Shown: in pieces, positions 5,914-11,437 of the stretch
How the letters are laid out: each line of letters opens with the position of its first letter
How positions within the stretch are numbered: position 1 is the first letter of the stretch
Assembly (NCBI GenBank): GCA_031256755.1
Contig: JAIRPZ010000010.1
Location: forward strand, 1-11,437
Length of the DNA: 11,437 bases
Reading direction: 5' to 3'
From: Planctomycetaceae bacterium
GTDB lineage: Bacteria; Planctomycetota; Planctomycetia; Pirellulales; Thermoguttaceae
The notes under the pieces: model-generated
Seen by the model: the letters and a program-made list of their open reading frames with translations, nothing else
Told to the model about the DNA's origin: nothing
Database searches by the model: none
Program-made: the position numbers and the translations under genes

Positions 5914-7278
5914 ATGCGGAAAATCATCACCTCTCTCTTGTTTGTGCCTGTTCTGCTTCTCCTGCCGGTACTTTGTCCCGTTAAAACGGGCTTCGGACAA
6001 GTTCCCGAAAAACTGCAAGGAGGACGTTTTTTAACGCTGAACTCTTTTATCCGTGTGGACTGGATAGAATTTTCCCGCGATAAAAATACCGGGCGCAGCG
6101 AGCGGCATCTGCACTCTCCCGAAGCCGTTACCGCTTTCCGGCAAGCCGTCGCCGATGTCTTTCCCGAAGGAAGAATCACGTGGGCGTTAAGTTGGCTCGC
6201 CATTCACGATGAAACAGAAAACTACCGGAAGATTCGGGAACTGCTGGTCAGTTATCACAAAAAATACGGCGATGACATCACGTTTGTTCCGGGCGGTTAT
6301 TTCGCCAACGCTTACAATACGCGTGAACAGGTCAGTAAAGACATACACGATGCACTGGCGGAAATCAGCAGATTTGTCGGCGGCGGATACCGTCCGAAAA
6401 GCGTGATAGCCGGTTTTCTTGCAGCGGACAATCTGCAATTCCTCGCTGAAAAGGAAAATATTCACGTTTGTCAGGGGACGATATGGAGTCAGTTTTCGAT
6501 AGACAATCAGGACGGCGACGGTTCTGTCTGTTATCCTTACTATCCGTCCAAAGAACATTTCTGCAAACCTGCGCAGGGGAAAGAGGACTTTATCGACTGT
6601 GTGAATCTGGACGGCTGGACGTGTGATTTTCTTTCGGCACGCCGTCCGGGCTTTCGCGACGGATTCAACAGCCGGATGGGAGTCGGTCCGATAGAAACCT
6701 TCGGCAACAAAACGTTTTCGGAGGAAACCGCGCTGAAAGAAATGCTGCACACGATGTCGGTTCATTTTGACAGGGGCGTTGAATTGAACGGATTCGGCTG
6801 GGTGACGAACTGCTGGGAATTGAGTTTGACAGCGAACAAGCGGATGAATGCGGATGCGTTGAAAACGTGGCTTTCGGCGGTGAAAAAACGCTGGGCGGAC
6901 ACGCAACTGGTGACGGCGGGGGAATTCGGATTATTATGGCGCACGCAGCATAAGGAAAACGATTTTGATTACCGGTTTGAAGAGTGCGGTTCCGGCATTG
7001 GCGGTTCGGACAAGGACAAAGAGATTCGGTGGTATATGAACCGGGATTTCCGGCTTGCGTTGCTTCGGAATTTTGAGAAGGAGGAGCCGTTTGAAGTGAT
7101 TGACCTGACGCGGTACGGCGTGCGTGCGGCAGAGCCGAAAGAACTGACGCGGAAATGGTCGCTGCTTGGGGAAATCAATCAGAAACAGACTCGCCCGCAG
7201 GACAAACCGGTACCGTTCCAAGACCTGTCGGAAGAGTCACGTGAAATTATCCGCAAACGTTACCCTGATTTGAAGTAA
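5914..7278 (+). CDS. Exported DUF3863/DUF3864-type protein of unknown function
   Basis: 454 residues. A signal peptide covers 1-29 (MRKIITSLL, Leu/Val/Pro-rich core, cleavage near GFG|QV). Cys21 lacks a proper lipobox (PVLC), so it is probably not a lipoprotein. The mature part has striking conserved-looking blocks: LNSFIRVDWIEF (42-53), WALSWLAIHDE (90-100), FVPGGYFANAYNTREQV (124-140), GFLAADNLQFLAEKENIHVCQG (167-188), WSQFSIDNQDGDGS (191-204), YPYYPSKEHFCKPAQG (207-222) and GFGWVTNCWE (293-302). I associate these with the paired domains DUF3863 and DUF3864, known mostly from gut Bacteroidetes. The layout, with His/Asp/Trp-rich blocks and a GxxA-x-N segment, recalls TIM-barrel or polysaccharide-deacetylase-like hydrolases, but no catalytic residues can be named. 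No carbohydrate-use genes are adjacent. ATG 5914 lacks a Shine-Dalgarno but places the signal peptide correctly. Confidence 0.78.
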   Translation: MRKIITSLLFVPVLLLLPVLCPVKTGFGQVPEKLQGGRFLTLNSFIRVDWIEFSRDKNTGRSERHLHSPEAVTAFRQAVADVFPEGRITWALSWLAIHDETENYRKIRELLVSYHKKYGDDITFVPGGYFANAYNTREQVSKDIHDALAEISRFVGGGYRPKSVIAGFLAADNLQFLAEKENIHVCQGTIWSQFSIDNQDGDGSVCYPYYPSKEHFCKPAQGKEDFIDCVNLDGWTCDFLSARRPGFRDGFNSRMGVGPIETFGNKTFSEETALKEMLHTMSVHFDRGVELNGFGWVTNCWELSLTANKRMNADALKTWLSAVKKRWADTQLVTAGEFGLLWRTQHKENDFDYRFEECGSGIGGSDKDKEIRWYMNRDFRLALLRNFEKEEPFEVIDLTRYGVRAAEPKELTRKWSLLGEINQKQTRPQDKPVPFQDLSEESREIIRKRYPDLK

Positions 7279-7312
7279 AAGGTATTTGGTACGCTGATAT
7301 TTTTGGACAGGA

Positions 7313-7337
7313 GTCCTTGCCGGACGGGCATATTTTT
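7313..7337 (+). repeat. Dispersed GTCCTTGCCGGAC repeat, copy behind DUF3863 gene
   Basis: A 25-nt unit (GTCCTTGCCGGACGGGC followed by ATATTTTT) that matches 11062-11086 at 24 of 25 positions. It lies 34 nt after the stop of the preceding gene. GTCC-TTGCC-GGAC can fold as a 4-bp mini-hairpin followed by T5, so a weak terminator role is possible. Confidence 0.7.
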
Positions 7338-7390
7338 AATTGAAAATTGATAATGGAAAATTGACAATTAGAAATAGAAATGAAAACATC

Positions 7391-7433
7391 ATCCTGTAAA
7401 ATCATGTGAATCCTGTCAATCCTGTTTAAAAAA
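7391..7433 (+). repeat. AATCCTGT-type repeat module, copy 1
   Basis: ATCCTGTAAAATCATGTG, then AATCCTGTCAATCCTGTT, then A-rich sequence. It closely parallels 11144-11184 (ATCCTGATAATCATGGG, AATCCTGTAAATCCTGTT, A6). The stretch 7338-7390 between the two modules is AT-rich with TTGAAAATTGATAAT-like tandem similarity. The whole gap 7279-7457 has no gene. Confidence 0.7.
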
Positions 7434-7551
7434 TGCCCGAAAACAAAAGGAGAACGTATGCCCGCCGCTCTCTTGCTGCGGTCTGCCGTCTGCAAACTTC
7501 CTCGCTTTTTCCCGTTCAAATCTGCTAAAATAATACTATTCTATGCATGTA

Positions 7552-7557
7552 AAGGAG
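7552..7557 (+). promoter_or_regulatory. Shine-Dalgarno selecting ATG 7566
   Basis: AAGGAG lies 8 nt before ATG 7566. A second, equally good AAGGAG (7447-7452) precedes an in-frame ATG at 7458, which would add 36 residues unlike the family. A possible promoter is TTCAAA (7515-7520), 16 bp, TATTCT (7537-7542), which would fall between the two starts and favour 7566. Confidence 0.55.
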
Positions 7558-7565
7558 AATCTGCC

Positions 7566-8489
7566 ATGACTGACACGAAAATGAATGACAAAGTAGCGCG
7601 TTATATCAATCCTTATACCGATTTCGGGTTCAAGAAGTTGTTTGGCGAAGAGGCGAACAAGGACTTGCTCATTGACTTCCTGAACGCCGTCCTGCCGCTC
7701 GAAAGCAAAATCGTCAGTTTAACCTTCCGCAACCCCGAACAACTGCCGGACAACAACGTTGACCGCAAAGCCATTTTCGATATCGCCTGCACCGGCGAAC
7801 ACAACGAACAGTTCACGGTCGAAATGCAGAAGGCACGCCAGAAGTATTTCAAAGACCGGGCGTTGTTTTACCTGTCGTTTCCGATTCAGCGGCAAGCGCA
7901 AAAAGGGGACTGGGATTTCAATCTGAATCCGGTTTATCTGGTGGCAGTATTGAACTTCACTTATGACGAAGATGAAGAGAAACAGAAGATTTACCGGCTC
8001 GTTTCATTGAAAGACCAAGACGGTGAGGAGTTCTTGGACAAGTTGAAGATGGTTTTTTTGCAGATGCCATTGTTTCGTTTAACGGAGCCGGAATTGAAAA
8101 CGCGGAAAGACAAGTGGATGTACTTCCTGAAAAATTTGGAGGATTTTGACGAGATACCGTCAATCCTTCGCGAGCCGGTTTTTGAAAAGGCGTTTTCGGA
8201 GGCGGAGTATTACCGTTTGTCTCCGCTGTTGCAGGAACAGTATCAGCGGGACTTGATGGCGTATCGGGATAACGTCAACGTTGTCGAAACCGCAAGAAAA
8301 GAGGGCGAGGCAAAGGGACGTGTCGAAGGCAAAGCGGAAGGATTAGCCGAAGGCAAAGCCGAAGGTCTTGCCGAAGGTGAGATAAAGGGCAAAGCCGAAG
8401 TGGCGCGGAATCTTAAAGGGATGGGTTTATCTCTTGCGGATATTGCAGCCGCAACAGGACTTCCGGCATCGGAAATCGAGCGGTTGTGA
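7566..8489 (+). CDS. Rpn/PDDEXK_2 family putative nuclease (transposase-like)
   Basis: 307 residues from ATG 7566. The N-terminus RYINPYTDFGFKKLFGEEANKDLLIDFLN is the standard opening of the PD-(D/E)XK nuclease family transposase group (Rpn / PDDEXK_2). Catalytic-type residues are Asp72 (IFDIACTG) and Glu86-x-Gln88 (FTVEMQ), the D...ExQ variant of this fold. Residues 243-280 are charged EGKAEGLA repeats, and the end (286-307) reads MGLSLADIAAATGLPASEIE, a helix-turn-helix-like tail. By family it is a Mg-dependent DNA endonuclease linked to RecA-independent recombination and often multi-copy; it is not part of a visible insertion sequence, and I see no flanking inverted repeats. It is convergent with the flavoprotein gene across a shared terminator. 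Confidence 0.9.
   Translation: MTDTKMNDKVARYINPYTDFGFKKLFGEEANKDLLIDFLNAVLPLESKIVSLTFRNPEQLPDNNVDRKAIFDIACTGEHNEQFTVEMQKARQKYFKDRALFYLSFPIQRQAQKGDWDFNLNPVYLVAVLNFTYDEDEEKQKIYRLVSLKDQDGEEFLDKLKMVFLQMPLFRLTEPELKTRKDKWMYFLKNLEDFDEIPSILREPVFEKAFSEAEYYRLSPLLQEQYQRDLMAYRDNVNVVETARKEGEAKGRVEGKAEGLAEGKAEGLAEGEIKGKAEVARNLKGMGLSLADIAAATGLPASEIERL
8325..8380 (+). repeat. In-frame 24-bp tandem repeat encoding EGKAEGLA
   Basis: Two nearly identical 24-bp units (8325-8348 and 8349-8372), then a partial third (GAAGGTGA). They encode residues 254-261, 262-269 and on. Because the unit is a multiple of three, copy number can change by slippage without breaking the frame. Confidence 0.75.
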
Positions 8490-8527
8490 AATAATTGATA
8501 ATCATAATGTAGGGAAATGAAAAAGCA

Positions 8528-8548
8528 GCCGCGTGAGCGCGGCGTTTT
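8528..8548. terminator. Bidirectional terminator between convergent genes
   Basis: GCCGCG (8528-8533), loop TGAG, CGCGGC (8538-8543). The plus strand is followed by GTTTT and the minus strand by TGCTTTTTC. It serves the nuclease gene ending at 8489 and the flavoprotein gene ending at 8573. Confidence 0.75.
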
Positions 8549-8572
8549 GAATGGGGGCGATAGCCGGATGCC

Positions 8573-9760
8573 TTACCGGCTGCGGTGTATCATGCCGGAA
8601 GAGAGAGCAAAATGGATATTGTAGCCGCCGGTGCCGCCGTCAACGTCCAGCACCTCCCCGCAGAAATATAAACCGGAAACCAAACGCGATGCCATCGTTT
8701 GCCGATGCACTTCCCCCAACGCGACACCGCCGGACGTTGCCATCGCCTGATTCCAATCCCCCGTCCGCGCAGCCGCAAACGGAAATGCCGTCAAATGCTG
8801 AATGATTTTCCGCCGGATTGCCCGATTCGTTTCGGCAGCAGGCCATTCCGGCGGTATACGCAGTATGTCTAATAACTGTAACAACAACTTCTCCGGCAGC
8901 CCCGAACAAAGCAGCACGTTTTTTAACGTTTTCCTGCCGGTGAAAAGTGTTTCCGGCAGTTTGTCCGGCGAAGCCATTTGAACGGAAAGAATATCGCCGG
9001 GTTCGATAGACCGGCTCATATCCAAAATGACCGGTCCCGACAAGCCGCGGTGAGTAAAAAGCACATCGCCGCAACTTTTTTTCACCGGCGAACCGCTGCG
9101 GAAGAGATGCACCGGAACACCGCTCAAAGAAATTCCGGCACAGTTTCCAAACGGATAATTTTGAACAATCACCGGCGACAGTGCCGGCTTCGGCGGCACA
9201 ATCCGGTGTCCCAGTGCCGCCGCAAAACGGAAGCCGTCCCCCTGCGAACCGGTTGCCGGATACGATTGTCCGCCGGCAGCAATCACGAGTTTTTGCGAAC
9301 GGAATCTGCCGCCGTCCGTTTCCGCCTCAAAACCGTCCGGTGTTTTTCGGACGTGCCGGACAAGTGTTTCCGTTTGCAGAGTGCCGCCGGATTTTTTGAA
9401 TTCTTTAAGCAGAACATTCAGCAAATCCTCTGCTTTCAACGATTTCGGAAACACCTTGCCGTCTTCACGTTCAAGGAGCGGCACACCCCGTTCGGCAAAA
9501 AATTGTTTCAGGGCAGCGTTGTCAAATGCCAGATAACAGGGTTTGACAAAATTCCCTTTGGCGGAACTTCCGTAATGCTGCAAAAACTCTTCGGCAGTGC
9601 CGCGGTGCGTGACGTTGCATTGTCCTGAACCGGAAAGGAGCAGTTTTTTTCCGGCGGTGCTGTTTCTTTCCAAAATGCAGACAGAGCGGTTCGTTTTTGC
9701 CCAGGCGATGCCGGCGGCAAGACCGGCAGGTCCCGCTCCGATAATGAGAACGTCCGTCAT
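8573..9760 (-). CDS. HI0933/YhiN-family (BaiN-like) NAD(P)/FAD-dependent oxidoreductase
   Basis: 395 residues, the normal family length. The N-terminal Rossmann motif VLIIGAGPAGLAAG (4-17) and ILERNSTAGKKLLLSGSGQCNVTH (30-53) bind FAD. LVIAAGGQSYPATGSQGDG (about 158-176) is the second characteristic block. The C-terminus has the family hallmark ATSGGVALGEV, then GLYFCGEVLDVDGGTGGYN (about 367-385). It is a cytoplasmic flavoprotein; named relatives reduce bile-acid intermediates, but the physiological substrate in planctomycetes is unknown and the family is widespread. ATG 9760 is preferred over ATG 9799: the Rossmann strand starts right there, and a -10 TATAAT at 9785-9780 would place the transcript start downstream of 9799. 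No good Shine-Dalgarno precedes 9760, so the leader would be only about 13 nt. Confidence 0.92.
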   Translation of the reverse strand: MTDVLIIGAGPAGLAAGIAWAKTNRSVCILERNSTAGKKLLLSGSGQCNVTHRGTAEEFLQHYGSSAKGNFVKPCYLAFDNAALKQFFAERGVPLLEREDGKVFPKSLKAEDLLNVLLKEFKKSGGTLQTETLVRHVRKTPDGFEAETDGGRFRSQKLVIAAGGQSYPATGSQGDGFRFAAALGHRIVPPKPALSPVIVQNYPFGNCAGISLSGVPVHLFRSGSPVKKSCGDVLFTHRGLSGPVILDMSRSIEPGDILSVQMASPDKLPETLFTGRKTLKNVLLCSGLPEKLLLQLLDILRIPPEWPAAETNRAIRRKIIQHLTAFPFAAARTGDWNQAMATSGGVALGEVHRQTMASRLVSGLYFCGEVLDVDGGTGGYNIHFALSSGMIHRSR

Positions 9761-9779
9761 TGCCGCGCCGCTTTGTATG

Positions 9780-9809
9780 ATTATACTATTTGTATGCAAA
9801 ATACGTCAT
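9780..9809 (-). promoter_or_regulatory. Promoter for the flavoprotein gene
   Basis: A perfect minus-strand -10 TATAAT (9785-9780) with an 18-bp spacer and -35 ATGACG (9809-9804, 4 of 6). It overlaps a possible plus-strand promoter, TTGCCG (9760-9765), 16 bp, TATACT (9782-9787), so the two -10 boxes share the same bases. Confidence 0.45.
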
Positions 9810-9880
9810 TAAAATTAGACATTGAAACAGATTATGTATTATTTTACAGCATAGAGACAATACAGGAAATAACCGCTTAA
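9794..9880 (+). CDS. Possible 28-residue leaderless small ORF
   Basis: ATG 9794 to TAA 9880, starting MQNTSLKLDIETDYVLFY and ending in an Ile/Glu/Thr-rich stretch. The composition is protein-like (acidic, amphipathic) in a region with no other gene. The plus-strand TTGCCG/TATACT pair would start RNA within a base or two of this ATG, which would make it leaderless. I do not recognise it; it could equally be chance or a remnant of a longer gene. Confidence 0.2.
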   Translation: MQNTSLKLDIETDYVLFYSIETIQEITA

Positions 9881-10085
9881 AAAGGCGGAAGCATTTATAA
9901 ACGCTTGTTTTCTAGATACTTACGTCAATGCTAAACAAAAATTAGGGAATTTTCGGCATTTCGGCACGGCAGTTGCTATTAGATTATTTTGTTATATGCC
10001 GCATTTCGATACGGGAATGACCGTGTCAAAATGAGGCATTAATTTCCACAACAACGCCGGCGAGTATTCCCGGAGAAAGAAACGA
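9881..10085. other. AT-rich gap upstream of the PEP-CTERM gene
   Basis: No gene is supported here. AGCATTTATAAACGCT (9890-9905) is a near-perfect 16-bp palindrome around TTTATAAA, with one mismatched pair. GGAGAAAG at 10072-10079 is the best ribosome-binding candidate for the next gene. No promoter with both boxes and proper spacing stands out. Confidence 0.4.
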
Positions 10086-11061
10086 GTGATTCAGGTGAAA
10101 AATAAAACAAAATTCTCGACAATAGACAAATTAGGGGGGGGGGGGTAACATTCTCCTCGCGGCAGCGGCAATTATTTTGCTCTGTACAACTGCATTTGCA
10201 GATACTGTGGTATTCGGAACGGGTACCCAGAAACAACAAACCAACGGTTCTGACACGGTCGAAAACGTTGTCAACGGGCAAAATTACTGGGCAAACCTCG
10301 ATGCCAATTGGACTGCTGCTTACCTTGGTAAGTTCGAGATTAAAACGCCTGATTTTTCCACCGCGGGCGACACCCCCGAAAAAAGGGCGAAGTACGAAGC
10401 GTACACAGCCGAATTGCAGCAAGCGTTGAACAGCGGTGTACTTAAGAAATTGGAAGAAGCTGTCCAATCGGCTAAATTTACCAATGCGTTCATCTATAAC
10501 ACGAATACCTTCCCGTTCGGCACTAGCAGCAAATGGAGTGCCATTAATACGTACATTGATTCGGCGTGGATAGGTGAACAAAGCGGGACAGAATGGAGCA
10601 ATGGTGACATTTCTCACGCAATGGGCTATTACGCTTACCAAACGTCCTTTACGATAGGTTCGGAGGAGACCTTCAAGTACCTGACCGGCTATGCCGCAAC
10701 GGACAATATGCTTGTCGGTGTGATGTTGGACGGCACGTTGCTGGACAAAACCTATTGGGACTTCCGGCTGCCAGATGCTACGTACAACGGCATAACCTAT
10801 GATAAAATGGCGTATGCATTCGGCATTACCAATGAAGATTTCCAGTTGAAATCGGGGCTGCATACATTGACCCTTTTGGTTGCCAATTACTCTTGGGAGG
10901 GGAAGGGGAATCCGACGGGACTTTTGCTGGAAGCCGAACTGTCTAACGAATTGGTCAGCCCAAACCTTCATATCGGCGCGGCAACGCCTGAACCGGCAAC
11001 GTTGGCGGTCTTTGGTCTCGGCTTGGCTGGTCTTGCGGCACTGCGGAGACGGAAACGATAA
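10086..11061 (+). CDS. PEP-CTERM sorted exported protein, frame broken by G12 tract in the signal peptide (OFF as sequenced)
   Basis: The C-terminus ATPEPATLAVFGLGLAGLAA followed by LRRRKR is a textbook PEP-CTERM signal: Pro-Glu-Pro, transmembrane helix, basic tail. The protein is thus exported and handled by an exosortase. The mature part (from ADTVVFGTGTQ, about 280 residues) is Tyr/Thr/Asn-rich and not recognised. The hydrophobic signal core NILLAAAAIILLCTTAFA begins directly behind twelve G (10134-10145). In this core's frame, TAG lies just before the tract and there is no ATG. The only frame with a start before it is GTG 10086 (GGAG 10 nt upstream) or GTG 10095, giving VKNKTKFSTIDKL, a good basic n-region. 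That frame hits TAA at 10146 with 12 G, but joins the core exactly with 11 or 14 G. The downstream TTG at 10177 would lose most of the signal peptide. A phase-variable gene or a homopolymer error are the two readings. Confidence 0.8.
10134..10145 (+). repeat. Homopolymeric G12 tract (candidate phase-variation switch)
   Basis: Twelve consecutive G between TTA and TAACATT. It is the longest homopolymer in the window and sits precisely between the n-region and h-region codons of the signal peptide. Loss of one G or gain of two restores a continuous frame. Confidence 0.85.
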
Positions 11062-11086
11062 GTCCTTGCCGGACGGGCGTATTTTT
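11062..11086 (+). repeat. Dispersed GTCCTTGCCGGAC repeat, copy behind PEP-CTERM gene
   Basis: It begins at the base after the stop codon TAA (11059-11061) and matches 7313-7337 at 24 of 25 positions. Its T5 end merges into the palindromic element 11082-11184. Confidence 0.75.
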
Positions 11087-11184
11087 GACAGGATTGGCAG
11101 GATATTACAGGATAAAACAGGATTTTTTGAATTTCTTTTAATTATCCTGATAATCATGGGAATCCTGTAAATCCTGTTAAAAAA
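11082..11184 (+). repeat. 103-nt palindromic ACAGGATT/AATCCTGT element
   Basis: The outer arm 11082-11103 (TTTTTGACAGGATTGGCAGG, then AT) pairs with 11162-11183 over about 22 positions with one mismatch and two G-T pairs. An inner arm, ATTACAGGATAA (11104-11115) with TTATCCTGATAAT (11142-11154), pairs over 12 bp with one bulged base. The right half is shared with 7391-7433. It resembles a REP/MITE-like intergenic palindrome; no coding content. Confidence 0.65.
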
Positions 11185-11194
11185 GAGATTGAGA

Positions 11195-11224
11195 GCGGCG
11201 GGCATTCGCCCGCCGTTGTTTTTT
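11195..11224 (+). terminator. Rho-independent terminator of the PEP-CTERM gene
   Basis: GCGGCGGGC (11195-11203), loop ATTC, GCCCGCCGT (11208-11216): 9 bp with one closing wobble, then TGTTTTTT. It lies 134 nt behind the stop, beyond the palindromic element. Confidence 0.8.
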
Positions 11225-11437
11225 GCCGGATGAGGGCTGCCGCCGGCAGTATTGCGGATACCGCCCAAAATACCGTCCGTCTGGCAGGACTGCCCACGCG
11301 GCTAGCACCGGCGGGGTGATGCCACAGGGAATTGATCATTGATCATTAATCATTGATAATGAGGAAAGAAGAGTGAAACCGTCACCGGTCATCCTCTTCA
11401 ACGCAATTTTCAATTCTAATGCTTGCCGGAATACCGG
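11225..11437. other. Non-coding window end with short repeats
   Basis: No supported gene. It contains the small inverted repeats CTGCCGCCGGCAG (11238-11250) and GGCAGGACTGCC (11283-11294), the 7-bp tandem repeat at 11331-11358, and a CTTGCCGGA fragment of the dispersed repeat at about 11421-11429. Confidence 0.5.
11331..11358. repeat. Four tandem 7-bp ATTGATC units
   Basis: ATTGATC, ATTGATC, ATTAATC, ATTGATA in direct succession. Similar AATTGATAAT-type sequence occurs in the gap near 7341-7370. Confidence 0.7.

Noticed and set aside
5914..5980. Lipoprotein signal at Cys21 of the DUF3863-type protein
   Set aside because: The residues before Cys (PVL) do not fit a lipobox, which needs Gly/Ala/Ser at -1, and a normal cleavage site GFG|QV follows.
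7566..8489. A complete insertion sequence around the Rpn-type gene
   Set aside because: No terminal inverted repeats or target-site duplication could be found on either side; the family is often annotated as transposase but moves without such ends.
8978..9628. Open frame of 216 codons on the plus strand
   Set aside because: It is antisense to the flavoprotein, whose FAD motifs are unambiguous.
10177..11061. TTG 10177 as the start of the PEP-CTERM protein
   Set aside because: It would begin inside the hydrophobic core and remove the n-region and most of the signal peptide, while a full signal peptide is readable across the G tract.
10039..11268. Open frame of 409 codons on the minus strand opposite the PEP-CTERM gene
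   Set aside because: It is antisense to a clear signal peptide-PEP-CTERM protein, and its end portion is just translation of the dispersed repeats. The frame at 7247-7519 (-) contains the same phantom NRI-R-I and PSGKD strings for the same reason.
11331..11358. CRISPR-like short repeats
   Set aside because: Seven-base units in direct tandem without spacers are a simple tandem repeat, not a CRISPR array.

Overview
The window most likely comes from a member of the Planctomycetota, probably the Pirellulales side, with intermediate GC by eye. The reasons are a DUF1559 pseudopilin-like protein, an HtrA-like protein without its catalytic triad, an exported prenyltransferase-repeat protein, a COG4112-type Nudix protein, a PEP-CTERM protein, and several genes without a Shine-Dalgarno sequence. 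All family names are recognised from sequence memory; no search was run.

Layout. 1-450 (-): N-terminal part of a DUF1559 protein, cut by the window edge. 673-1707 (-): exported alpha/alpha-toroid protein. 1840-2859 (-): HtrA-like pseudoprotease with a PDZ domain. 3021-3119 (+): very basic 32-residue protein resembling ribosomal protein bL37, with a near-consensus promoter and a strong terminator. 3240-4706 (-): DnaA with an unusual recognition helix. 5057-5668 (-): Nudix phosphohydrolase. 5914-7278 (+): exported DUF3863/DUF3864-type protein. 7566-8489 (+): Rpn/PDDEXK_2 family nuclease. 8573-9760 (-): HI0933/YhiN (BaiN-like) flavoprotein. 10086-11061 (+): PEP-CTERM protein whose signal peptide is interrupted by a run of 12 G.

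The genes do not form one pathway. Most are single-gene units with their own promoters or terminators, as is common in this phylum. Exported proteins are over-represented: the pseudopilin, the toroid protein, the pseudoprotease, the DUF3863 protein and the PEP-CTERM protein. Two house-keeping functions, DnaA and the possible ribosomal protein, face each other across the terminator at 3179-3214.

Most notable: (i) the G12 tract puts the PEP-CTERM gene out of frame by one base, the layout of a phase-variable contingency gene with its switch inside the signal peptide; (ii) the bL37-like mini-gene; (iii) the HtrA-like protein with all three triad positions replaced; (iv) a dispersed repeat with core GTCCTTGCCGGA in four copies, two of them directly behind stop codons and followed by AATCCTGT-type repeats, one of which forms a 103-nt palindrome. 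I saw no rRNA, tRNA, CRISPR array or complete insertion sequence.
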